From: Deltaproteobacteria bacterium
GTDB taxonomy: Bacteria; Desulfobacterota; Syntrophobacteria; B119-G9
Direction: 5' to 3'
DNA length: 7,360 bases
Assembly (NCBI GenBank): GCA_003646715.1
Contig: QMLL01000077.1
Span: 1 to 7,360 of the forward strand
The position numbers and the translations under genes are program-made. Below, one piece after another: positions 1 through 7,001 of the stretch; the first letter of the stretch is position 1, and every line of letters starts with the position of its first letter. The notes under the pieces are model-generated. The model worked only from the letters and a program-made list of their open reading frames with translations. It made no database searches and was not told where the DNA came from.

Positions 1-5
1 AAAAG

Positions 6-32
6 CCAGGGGATATAGGTTTTATTCCCTGG
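6..32 (+). other. Leader hairpin 1
   Basis: The arms CCAGGGGATA (6-15) and TATTCCCTGG (23-32) pair over 10 bp with one G-U wobble around a 7-nt loop. No T-run follows on the + strand. The flanking AAAA at 1-4 would give a T-run only for a transcript on the - strand. It could be the remains of an upstream gene's 3' end, a leader structure or a protein-binding dyad. The structure is seen directly; its role is unknown. Confidence 0.45.
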
Positions 33-47
33 AATGGTGTATTTGCT

Positions 48-73
48 AGGAGAGCAACAATTTGTTCTCTCTT
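48..73 (+). promoter_or_regulatory. Leader dyad: candidate operator or terminator of an upstream gene
   Basis: GAGAG-C-AACAA (50-60) is mirrored by TTGTT-CTCTC (62-71) around T61, with one unpaired C at 55. The pair A48-T73 and a G-U wobble at 49/72 extend it. As RNA it forms about an 11-bp bulged stem with a tiny loop, followed by only the weakly T-rich TACT. As DNA it is a near-perfect dyad just ahead of the AT-rich region where a promoter for the operon would lie. That fits a repressor or activator site, or a weak terminator of a gene left of the window. The sequence cannot separate these options. Confidence 0.45.
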
Positions 74-120
74 TACTAAATTGAAACATATATTAACTTA
101 AATTATTGGAATACAAATTT
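62..120 (+). promoter_or_regulatory. Possible promoter region of the acs operon
   Basis: This is the most AT-rich stretch of the window and the only place ahead of acsD that resembles a promoter. Candidate elements are TATATT (89-94, five of six matches to a -10 box) with a poor -35 (TTCTCT, 65-70, 18-bp spacing), or TTGAAA (81-86) as a -35 with a poor -10 (TATTGG, 104-109). Neither pair is convincing. Transcription may also enter from further upstream. Confidence 0.25.
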
Positions 121-186
121 GCTGGGAAAGGAGGTTTGATAAGAGGAGGCAGGAACCACATAGGAACAACAATAGTAGTTTAATTG

Positions 187-195
187 AAGGAGGTG
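187..195 (+). promoter_or_regulatory. Ribosome binding site that fixes the acsD start
   Basis: AAGGAGGTG is a near-perfect anti-16S match. Its GGAGG core (189-193) ends 8 nt before TTG at 202. An in-frame TTG at 184 lies upstream of this site and has no Shine-Dalgarno sequence of its own, so translation from 184 would read through the ribosome binding site. The site therefore favours the TTG at 202. Confidence 0.85.
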
Positions 196-201
196 CATAC
201 C

Positions 202-1155
202 TTGAGCTATCAACCGACAAAAACAAAGTACAGTGGATCAATCAAGGAAGTGAAAATTGGAGTGGGTGATAAGGCTGTCACCGTGGGTGGCAAGACATGT
301 TACTCATTTTATCTGTTTGAAGGAGAAATGCCTAATCCCCCGAAAATAGCCGGTGAAATATGGGACATGGATCCGGGAGATGAATGGTCACCGGCAGATC
401 GTGAACCTTTTAAAGATGTTTTGGGTGACTCAGCGGCTTGGGCAAAGAAATGGATTGACGAATATGGAGCCGAACTTATTGCGATCCAATGCAAGAGTTC
501 TGATCCCAATGGCGCTGACAGACCCGCGGACGAGGTAGCCGAAGTTGTTAAGAAAGTTGCAGACGCAATAGACGTACCCTTAATCGTATGGGGTACGGCA
601 AACCATGACAAGGATGTTGAAGTTCTAAGAAAAGTTGCCGAGCTTTGCGAGGGCAAGAGAGTTGTCCTGGGCCCCACAGAAGAAGGCGACTACAAGCAAA
701 TTGGTGCCGCAGCACTTGGGTATCAGCACGTGGTTGGCGCATCTACACCTATTGATGTCAACTTGGCAAAACAGTTGAACATCCTTCTGGAAAATCTAGG
801 CGTCCAGATGGAGAACATCATAATGGACCCCACAACAGGTGGTTTGGGTTACGGTCTGGAGTACACTTACTCCGTCATGGAAAGAATGAACATGGCTGCC
901 CTGGTTCAGCAGGATGATAAGTTACAGCTTCCTATCTTCTGCAACATGGCTCAAGAAGTTTGGAAAACTAAGGAAGCAAAGATCAGTGTAGACGAAGCTC
1001 CTCAGTTAGGAAAGCAGGAAGAGAGAGGCATTTTAATGGAGGCTGTAACAGCTGTAGACCTTCTTATCGCGGGTGCTGACATCGTTGTTATACGTCATCC
1101 AAAAACAGCTTCTTTGGTAAAAAAATTCATCGAAGACATGATGTCAAAAGAATAA
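202..1155 (+). CDS. acsD: Corrinoid iron-sulfur protein, small subunit (AcsD/CfsB)
   Basis: AcsD is the beta subunit of the cytoplasmic CoFeSP, which carries the methyl group from methyl-tetrahydrofolate (via AcsE) to acetyl-CoA synthase. The protein is a TIM barrel that helps hold the cobamide at the interface with AcsC. From TTG at 202 it has 317 residues, the usual family size (about 310-325). Recognisable blocks are IGVGDKAVTVGGKT (19-32), QCKSSDPNGAD (from Q96), GTANHDKD (around 131-138) and MDPTTGGLGYGLEY (208-221), with a CNMAQEVWKTKEAK block near the C-terminus. It has no [4Fe-4S] motif, as expected for the small subunit. The first block recurs in AcsC, reflecting their common origin. 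It is the first gene of the operon, 84 nt before acsA. This is unusual, because in the classical acetogen cluster it sits beside acsC. The TTG start is inferred from Shine-Dalgarno spacing. Family assignment is secure. Confidence 0.95.
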   Translation: MSYQPTKTKYSGSIKEVKIGVGDKAVTVGGKTCYSFYLFEGEMPNPPKIAGEIWDMDPGDEWSPADREPFKDVLGDSAAWAKKWIDEYGAELIAIQCKSSDPNGADRPADEVAEVVKKVADAIDVPLIVWGTANHDKDVEVLRKVAELCEGKRVVLGPTEEGDYKQIGAAALGYQHVVGASTPIDVNLAKQLNILLENLGVQMENIIMDPTTGGLGYGLEYTYSVMERMNMAALVQQDDKLQLPIFCNMAQEVWKTKEAKISVDEAPQLGKQEERGILMEAVTAVDLLIAGADIVVIRHPKTASLVKKFIEDMMSKE

Positions 1156-1204
1156 CAGTGGAGATTGTGAGACAAGACAAGAGATTAAAACAGCGTAGAA
1201 AACA

Positions 1205-1223
1205 TTAATCCACGAAGGATTAG
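1205..1223 (+). other. Hairpin in the acsD-acsA gap
   Basis: TAATCC (1206-1211) and GGATTA (1217-1222) form a perfect 6-bp stem around the loop ACGAA, with a T-G wobble at 1205/1223. It ends 3 nt before the acsA Shine-Dalgarno AAAGAGGTG (1227-1235). It is therefore well placed to affect initiation or to mark a processing site. There is no T-run, so it is not a terminator. The stem is modest, and its role is inferred. Confidence 0.4.
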
Positions 1224-1239
1224 ATCAAAGAGGTGATTT

Positions 1240-3219
1240 ATGCCAAAGGAAGAAAAAAAGAAAAAAGTAAACTATGCAGATCTGTCCATTTGCACTTCAA
1301 CTGTGCAGATGTTACAGAAAATTGCTGAGGATGGGTACGAAAGTGCTTTTGATAGAGCTCTTGATTTAAAGCCATGCCCGATTGGTTCAGACTCCGCTTG
1401 TTGTAAGAACTGCTCCATGGGCCCCTGCAGACTCAATCCGAGGGATCCTTATTCAAAAACCGGAGTTTGCGGTGCAACCATTGATACTATAGCAGCTCGT
1501 AATTTTGCCCGTATGGTTGCCAGTGGTGCCTCCGCTCACACTGACCACGGAATGTCAATGCTCGACATCTTCCGAGGTGTTGTGAACGGTGAAATCAAAG
1601 ATTACCAGATAAAAGATGTGGAGAAATTAATCAGTGTAGCCGAGTCTATTGGTATTGAAACCAAGGATCGAGAAATTAAAGAAATTGCTAAAGATCTCTA
1701 TGAGGAGCTCGAAAGAACATACACCCAGGTTGAGGGTGAAATTCCGTTCATGAAAAGGGTCCCACCGAAGACTCTTGAGAAATGGCGAGAACTTGGCATC
1801 GTTCCTCGCGGTTCCATGAGAGAAATCATGGAAATTATGCACAGAACCCATATCGGTGTGGATCAGGAATATAGTAACATCGTAAAACAGTGTTCTAGAA
1901 CGGCTCTCTCCGACGGCTGGGGCGGTTCCATGGTTGCTACCGAAATCTCAGATATTCTCTATGGAACACCCAAACCATTGCAGGCACCTGTAAACATGGG
2001 ATGTCTCAAGGAAGATGAAGTCAATATCATCATACACGGCCATGAACCAAACCTTTTCGAGTCAATGCTTGCAGCAGTAAATGACCCGAAGAATATCGAA
2101 AAGGCAAAAGAAGCCGGGGCAAAAGGCATCAACATTGCCGGTATGTGCTGCTCCGGTGCCGAGGTTCTTGAGAGACACGGGATTCCTCATGCCGGAAACT
2201 TTCTGTCAGCAGAGGCAGTTGTTGCCACAGGAGCCGTTGATATAATGGCCGTTGACGTTCAGTGTATCATGCAGGCCCTGGCCAACCTGTCAGAATGCTA
2301 CGGGACCAAGTTCATTACTACCAACCCGAGAGCCCACATCGAAGGCGCCATCCACATTGAGCTGGAAGAAACCAACCCCATGGAGTGCTGCCAGGAAATC
2401 GTGGAGATGGCCATTGAAAGATTCAAAAACAGGCCAAAGAGAATCGTAATACCGAGAAGGGAAGACTGGGGCATCCATGGCTTCTCCCATGAATATATCA
2501 AATACATGCTCGGTGGAACTTTCAGGGCATCCTATAAGCCACTGAATGAGAACATCATTAACGGTAAGATCCGTGGAGCTGCTGGTGTTGTTGGATGTGT
2601 AAATGCGAGAGTCAAGCATGACTGGGTTCACACCGAAGTAGTCAAAGAACTTATCAAGAACAACGTACTGGTACTCCAGACCGGATGTTCGCAAATCTCA
2701 TTGGCCAAAGCCGGATTGCTGAAGCCTGATGCGGCTGTTCTGGCCGGAGACGGGCTGGCAGAAGTTTGTGAAACAGTGGGTATGCCACCTGTTCTTTCTT
2801 GCGGATCATGCGTCGATAACAGCCGAATCCTTGTAGCAGCCGCTGAGATGGTACGTACAGGAGGACTCGGTGACAGCATAGCTGATCTGCCTTTAGCAGG
2901 TGCAGCACCTGAGTGGATGAGTGAAAAAGCTATATCCATCGGACACTACTTCGTAGCATCGGGAGTATACACGGTATTCGGCGTAACGTTCCCATCAATT
3001 GAAGGAACAAAATTTCATAAACATCTATTTGAAGAACTTGAAGAGATGGGATTAGGGAAATGGGGATTCGCCAAAGACCCATATGATATGGCCTGGATGA
3101 TGATCGAACACATCGACAAGAAACGTGAAGCTCTTGGCATAATGGGCAAGAAAGAGAGGAAACTCTTCGACATGGCTGATCGAAGAGCATTGCCAGAGGA
3201 ACACGTTGTAAGCGCATAG
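1240..3219 (+). CDS. acsA: Carbon monoxide dehydrogenase catalytic subunit (AcsA/CooS), Ni-Fe-S type
   Basis: AcsA interconverts CO2 and CO and, with AcsB, forms the bifunctional CODH/ACS complex in the cytoplasm. The protein has 659 residues (the Moorella homologue has about 674). The ligand set matches the pattern of Carboxydothermus CODH-II. Cys46 and Cys54 fit the intersubunit D-cluster; Cys55, Cys58, Cys63 and Cys77 fit the B-cluster; His268 (HGHEP), Cys304, Cys342, Cys453, Cys483 and Cys524 (GSCVDNSR) fit the Ni-containing C-cluster. The acid-base residues His100 (AHTDHG) and Lys563 (MSEKA) are also present, so the enzyme should be active. The N-terminus is lysine-rich (residues 3-9). 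The ATG follows AAAGAGGTG (1227-1235) with good spacing. acsB follows after 95 nt, which favours the ACS-linked role over a stand-alone CooS for CO respiration. Numbering of the homologue is from memory. Confidence 0.97.
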   Translation: MPKEEKKKKVNYADLSICTSTVQMLQKIAEDGYESAFDRALDLKPCPIGSDSACCKNCSMGPCRLNPRDPYSKTGVCGATIDTIAARNFARMVASGASAHTDHGMSMLDIFRGVVNGEIKDYQIKDVEKLISVAESIGIETKDREIKEIAKDLYEELERTYTQVEGEIPFMKRVPPKTLEKWRELGIVPRGSMREIMEIMHRTHIGVDQEYSNIVKQCSRTALSDGWGGSMVATEISDILYGTPKPLQAPVNMGCLKEDEVNIIIHGHEPNLFESMLAAVNDPKNIEKAKEAGAKGINIAGMCCSGAEVLERHGIPHAGNFLSAEAVVATGAVDIMAVDVQCIMQALANLSECYGTKFITTNPRAHIEGAIHIELEETNPMECCQEIVEMAIERFKNRPKRIVIPRREDWGIHGFSHEYIKYMLGGTFRASYKPLNENIINGKIRGAAGVVGCVNARVKHDWVHTEVVKELIKNNVLVLQTGCSQISLAKAGLLKPDAAVLAGDGLAEVCETVGMPPVLSCGSCVDNSRILVAAAEMVRTGGLGDSIADLPLAGAAPEWMSEKAISIGHYFVASGVYTVFGVTFPSIEGTKFHKHLFEELEEMGLGKWGFAKDPYDMAWMMIEHIDKKREALGIMGKKERKLFDMADRRALPEEHVVSA

Positions 3220-3238
3220 GGTCAATGGAATCAAACAG

Positions 3239-3298
3239 TTGAGAAAACACTGGCACGAGGCCAGATCAACGATGAGTAGAACAAAAAAACCATCTCAA
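3239..3298 (+). other. Structured acsA-acsB gap
   Basis: CTGGC (3250-3254) and GCCAG (3260-3264) form a 5-bp stem with loop ACGAG. TTGAGA (3239-3244) can pair with TCTCAA (3293-3298) to close a larger structure around it. The outer arm ends just before the acsB Shine-Dalgarno AAGGAGAG (3301-3308). An A7 tract lies at 3283-3289. There is no T-run. The inner stem is clear but short, and the outer pairing could be chance. Confidence 0.3.
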
Positions 3299-3314
3299 AG
3301 AAGGAGAGTTAATT

Positions 3315-5528
3315 ATGTCTAGGTTGGTTGCTTTCGCCGCTATACAAGGGGCATACAACATAGTATCCAAGGCGGAAGGGAAATTTGAAGAGGCGATGGA
3401 GAAATACGGCCCCGAGCAGAAATTGCAGTTTCCCAATACCGCTTATTATTTACCCATTATCTATTCTATCCTCGGCCACAAGGTCGAAACATTAGCAGAT
3501 GCTGCCCCGGTAATGGAAAAATGCAGGGAGCTGCTTCCGAAACACCTCGAAGGCCGCTTGCATACTCCATATCTTGGGCGTTTACTCGACGCAGGTATGG
3601 CTGCACTTTTTGCAGAAGAAATAGTGGAAGCCATAAGGTACGTTGAAGACCCGGATTTTTATCAACCTGTGGAAGATCCCGATGTTGACGCAGGCAAGAT
3701 CTGGGTAGGTGCCGCAGACGATGTTATCATGAGAAAACGTGGTATCGAGTTCGTGGACGGTAGCGCTCCCGGATTTGCTGCTATTGTCGGCGCGGCTCCA
3801 AGTCCGGAAATCGCAGCAGAAATTGCTCTTGAATACCAGAAGAAAAACCTCTACGTTTTTATGTGTGCGAACCAGAGTGGTACCACATTTACGGAGCAGT
3901 TGATCGAAGCAGGGGTCCAGATTGGATGGTCAACAAGATTGGTCCCGTTTGGCCCCGATATTTCCGCAGCAGTATTTGCTCTCGGTTTTGCTAACCGAGC
4001 TGCTATGTCGTTCGGTGGCATAGAACCAGGAGATTACGAAAAGATCTTGCTGTACAACAAGAACAGGATCTTCGCTTTTATCAACGCTCTCGGTGAAGTA
4101 AACGCCGAATGGGCAGCTAACGCAGCCGGTGCCATCAACTGGGGTTTCCCCACCATTGCTGACACCGATATTCCTGAAGTTCTCCCATACGGTGTTTGTA
4201 CATACGAGCATGTTGTGGCCAATGTGCCTCACGACCAGATCGTTGCCAAGTCCATCGAAGTTCGTGGATTGAAGGTAACAGTTACCGAAGTTCCGGTACC
4301 TGTGCCATATGGTCCGGCATTCGAGGGTGAAAGGGTCAGGAAAGGCGATGTATACCTCGAGTGCGGTGGTGGAAAGACACCTTGCGTAGAACTCGTAACT
4401 ATCGCAGAAATGGATGAAGTTGAAGACGGCAAAGTAGAAGTGATCGGTCCCGATGTTGGTGACGTATCCGAAGGAAGCACGTTGCCTCTTGGTGTTTATG
4501 TCCAGGTTGCTGGTCGTAAAATGCAGGAAGACTACGAGCCCATCCTTGAAAGACAGATTCACCACCTGGTCAATTATGCCTCTGGCATCATGCACATAGG
4601 CCAGAGAGATATCGCCTGGTACCGAATTTCAAAATCTGCCGTCGAAAAAGGCTTCACTTTGGAACATATCGGAAAGATTCTTCATGCTAAACTCCACCAG
4701 GATTTCGGAGCCATATTTGACAAATGCCAGGTGATAATTTACACCGAGGAAGACAAGGTGAAGGAACTTGTGGAAAAAGCTCGCGCAATTTATCATCAAA
4801 GAGACGAGCGTATCGAAGGTATGACTGACGAAACCACTGAAATTTACTACTCCTGCACACTGTGTCAGTCCTTCGCTCCAAACCATGTCTGCGTTATAAG
4901 CCCTGAAAGAACCGGGCTTTGTGGTGCTTACAACTGGATGGATTGTAAAGCATCTTACGAAATCAATCCGACCGGTCCAAATCAGCCCATCGAAAAAGGC
5001 GAAACTCTCGATGAGAAATACGGTTGCTGGAAGGGCGTGAATGAGTTTGTTGAAAAAGCTTCCCGAGGAGCCGTTAAAAGCTACAACTTCTACAGCGTTG
5101 TTTACGATCCGATGACAACGTGCGGATGTTGTGAGTGCGTGGCTGCTGTACTTCCGATGTGTAACGGAGTTATGACCGTTAACCGTGAGTACCAGGGAAT
5201 GACTCCATGCGGAATGAAATTCACCACTCTTGCAGGTACCATTGGTGGTGGTAACGTAACTCCAGGATTTGTTGGTCACAGCAAGTACAACATCTGCCAG
5301 AGAAAGTTCATAAAAGGTGACGGTGGTATAAAGAGATTGGTCTGGATGCCAAAGAGCCTGAAGGAAGAGATCAAAGAGCGTTTTAACAAACGCGCAGAAG
5401 AGGAAGGTATTCCTGATCTTCTGGACAGAATCGCTGACGAAGACGTTGGCGTAACTGAGGACGAGATCCTGCCATTCCTCCAGGAGAAGAAGCATCCAGC
5501 GCTTGAGATGGAACCAATTCTCGGGTAA
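3315..5528 (+). CDS. acsB: Acetyl-CoA synthase, bacterial CODH/ACS alpha subunit (AcsB)
   Basis: AcsB condenses a methyl group from CoFeSP, CO from AcsA and CoA into acetyl-CoA. It has 737 residues (Moorella about 729) with the bacterial three-domain layout: an N-terminal CODH-contacting domain (about 1-320), a middle domain beginning around the conserved GPAFEGE block (from G333), and the A-cluster domain (about 487-737). Cys514, Cys517, Cys526 and Cys536 fit the [4Fe-4S] ligands, with Cys517 bridging to the proximal Ni. Cys603-Gly604-Cys605 binds the distal Ni, and Phe520 matches the gating Phe. All are offset by 8 from my recollection of Moorella numbering. Two features differ from that protein: extra cysteines near the cluster (544, 606, 608, 632) and an N-terminus about 15 residues shorter before the YGPE block. 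The ATG follows AAGGAGAG (3301-3308) at 8-nt spacing. The assignment is secure. Confidence 0.97.
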   Translation: MSRLVAFAAIQGAYNIVSKAEGKFEEAMEKYGPEQKLQFPNTAYYLPIIYSILGHKVETLADAAPVMEKCRELLPKHLEGRLHTPYLGRLLDAGMAALFAEEIVEAIRYVEDPDFYQPVEDPDVDAGKIWVGAADDVIMRKRGIEFVDGSAPGFAAIVGAAPSPEIAAEIALEYQKKNLYVFMCANQSGTTFTEQLIEAGVQIGWSTRLVPFGPDISAAVFALGFANRAAMSFGGIEPGDYEKILLYNKNRIFAFINALGEVNAEWAANAAGAINWGFPTIADTDIPEVLPYGVCTYEHVVANVPHDQIVAKSIEVRGLKVTVTEVPVPVPYGPAFEGERVRKGDVYLECGGGKTPCVELVTIAEMDEVEDGKVEVIGPDVGDVSEGSTLPLGVYVQVAGRKMQEDYEPILERQIHHLVNYASGIMHIGQRDIAWYRISKSAVEKGFTLEHIGKILHAKLHQDFGAIFDKCQVIIYTEEDKVKELVEKARAIYHQRDERIEGMTDETTEIYYSCTLCQSFAPNHVCVISPERTGLCGAYNWMDCKASYEINPTGPNQPIEKGETLDEKYGCWKGVNEFVEKASRGAVKSYNFYSVVYDPMTTCGCCECVAAVLPMCNGVMTVNREYQGMTPCGMKFTTLAGTIGGGNVTPGFVGHSKYNICQRKFIKGDGGIKRLVWMPKSLKEEIKERFNKRAEEEGIPDLLDRIADEDVGVTEDEILPFLQEKKHPALEMEPILG

Positions 5529-5541
5529 GACAGAATCAAAA

Positions 5542-5577
5542 AGGAAATTGTGTCTCCACCAGGGGATACAATTTCCT
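5542..5577 (+). other. Strong intercistronic hairpin between acsB and acsC
   Basis: The left arm 5542-5557 pairs with the right arm 5562-5577 over 16 consecutive positions around the loop ACCA. Two of the pairs are wobbles that work only in + strand RNA (G5552-U5567 and U5555-G5564). The sequence after the stem (ATGTTCAAAAT) is not a T-run, so + strand termination is unlikely. On the - strand the A5 at 5538-5542 would act as a T-run, but there the stem has two mismatches. The best reading is an mRNA stabiliser, processing site or attenuator 13 nt after the acsB stop codon. Confidence 0.7.
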
Positions 5578-5622
5578 ATGTTCAAAATACGGTGAATAGA
5601 AAGAAGATGAGGAGAGATACCT

Positions 5623-6975
5623 ATGGGAATGACAGGAATTCAGATTTTCAAACTACTTCCAAAAACAAACTGTGGTGAATGTGGCGTTCCCACATGTCTA
5701 GCTTTTGCTATGAATCTTGCTGCCGGAAAGGCTGAACTTGATCAGTGCCCTTACGTTTCCGAAGAAGCTAAAGAAATTCTAGCTGCTGAATCTGCACCTC
5801 CAATCAGGCCACTGACTATTGGTGTTGGTGACTACGCTGTCACCATTGGTGGTGAAACAGTAATGTTCAGGCATGAAAAGACATTTATAAATCCTCCTGG
5901 ATTGGCAGCTATAGTTACAACTGACGAAGACGACGCCTCTATTGACGGTAAGATATCCAGATTTAAGGAATTGCAATATGAACGCGTTGGGTTGATATTG
6001 AGACCTGAACTCTTCGCCTTAAAAGACACAAGCGGTGATGCAGGGAAATTTACAGCACTAGTCAACAAAGTAAAAGATGCATGCGAAGCCTCACTGATTC
6101 TTATGTCTGAAAAGCCCGACGTTATGAAAGCCGCTCTAGAGATAGTCAAGGATAAAAAGCCCTTGATTTACGCGGCAACGGAAGAAAACGTGGAAGACAT
6201 GGGCAATCTCGCAAAAGAAAGCGAATGTCCAATTGCGGTCAAAGGGAGTGGGGGATTCGAAAGTGTAATACCGCTGACAGAAAAGCTCACTGAGATGGGA
6301 CTCAAGGATATCGTAATCGATACGGGATCCCGTACACCTTACAAGGCTTTTGAAGATCAGGTAATCATCAGAAAAGCCGCACTACAGGATAGGTTCCGTC
6401 CTCTAGGATTCCCGACGATAACTCTTCCCGCAGAAATGACCGACGATCCCATGTATGAAACACTACTATCAGCAATGTTCGTCGCAAAGTACGGCGCCTT
6501 GATAGTAATGAGTGATTTTCAACCAGAAAGCCTCTTTCCGTTATTGTTGGAAAGACTAAATATCTACACAGATCCACAACGCCCAATGACTGCCGAAGAA
6601 GGCATCTACCCTATCGGAAACCCGGATGAGAACTCACCGGTTCTGGTAACTTGTAATTTCTCACTCACTTACTTCATCGTTTCTGGTGAAATAGAAGGTA
6701 GCAGAATACCTAGCTGGCTCTGCGTAGCAGATACCGAAGGGCTTTCCGTCTTGACAGCCTGGGCTGCTGGTAAGTTTACGGGGGAATCCGTTGGAACCTT
6801 CATCAACAAATGTGGCATAGCTGACAAGGTAAAGCACAAAAACCTGATAATTCCTGGTTACGCAGCGGCAATCAGCGGAGAACTTGAAGAGGAATTGCCT
6901 GATTGGAAGATTCTGATTGGGCCGAGAGAAGCTTCTCAGATCACCAGCTACCTGAAAAACTGGAAGCCTGAATAA
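5623..6975 (+). CDS. acsC: Corrinoid iron-sulfur protein, large subunit (AcsC/CfsA)
   Basis: AcsC is the large subunit of CoFeSP. It holds the [4Fe-4S] cluster used for reductive reactivation of cob(II)amide, and it carries the methyl group between AcsE and AcsB. It has 450 residues (Moorella about 445). The N-terminal domain has the CX2CX4CX16C motif at Cys17, Cys20, Cys25 and Cys42, typical of the CoFeSP and acetyl-CoA decarbonylase gamma subunit family. A TIM-barrel domain follows, starting around IGVGDYAVTIGG (66-77), a block shared with AcsD. The C-terminal part (about 330-450, with CNFSLTYF at 344-351 and IPGYAAAISGE at 410-420) fits the cobamide-binding domain. The ATG at 5623 is preceded by GAGGAGAG (5609-5616). 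A second ATG at 5629 is less well spaced. The gene lies 94 nt after acsB. Its partner subunit acsD is three genes upstream. Confidence 0.96.
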   Translation: MGMTGIQIFKLLPKTNCGECGVPTCLAFAMNLAAGKAELDQCPYVSEEAKEILAAESAPPIRPLTIGVGDYAVTIGGETVMFRHEKTFINPPGLAAIVTTDEDDASIDGKISRFKELQYERVGLILRPELFALKDTSGDAGKFTALVNKVKDACEASLILMSEKPDVMKAALEIVKDKKPLIYAATEENVEDMGNLAKESECPIAVKGSGGFESVIPLTEKLTEMGLKDIVIDTGSRTPYKAFEDQVIIRKAALQDRFRPLGFPTITLPAEMTDDPMYETLLSAMFVAKYGALIVMSDFQPESLFPLLLERLNIYTDPQRPMTAEEGIYPIGNPDENSPVLVTCNFSLTYFIVSGEIEGSRIPSWLCVADTEGLSVLTAWAAGKFTGESVGTFINKCGIADKVKHKNLIIPGYAAAISGELEEELPDWKILIGPREASQITSYLKNWKPE

Positions 6976-6979
6976 GTCA

Positions 6980-7001
6980 CTACTCACTTAATAAGTGGTA
7001 G
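6980..7001 (+). other. Hairpin in the acsC-acsE gap
   Basis: CTAC-T-CACTT (6980-6989) pairs with AAGTG-GTAG (6993-7001) over 9 bp, with one bulged T (6984) and an AAT loop. It begins 4 nt after the acsC stop codon. What follows is purine-rich (AGGAGGGG, 7002-7009), not a T-run, so it is not a standard terminator. The AT-rich stretch 7016-7030 contains TATAAA twice, but I find no matching -35 box, so I do not call a promoter there. Confidence 0.45.

Noticed and set aside
1..201. Cobalamin riboswitch in the leader, given the corrinoid pathway
   Set aside because: The leader is short, and I find no cobalamin-box-like core or multi-helix layout; only simple hairpins are visible.
1253..1266. A7-G-A6 tract near the acsA start as a programmed slippage site
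   Set aside because: The reading frame is intact through it and encodes a plausible lysine-rich N-terminus. No alternative frame product of interest follows.
3272..3322. A 16-codon basic ORF (ATG 3272 to TAG 3320-3322) overlapping the acsB start
   Set aside because: It has no Shine-Dalgarno sequence, and its lysine and arginine content simply reflects the A7 tract and the purine-rich acsB ribosome binding site. Probably chance.
4629..5585. A 318-codon open frame on the - strand opposite acsB, with a 221-codon one at 3930-4595
   Set aside because: Both lie wholly or almost wholly over a well-conserved gene with all active-site residues in place. Their translations resemble no family I know, and no operon context supports them. 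They are shadows of acsB.
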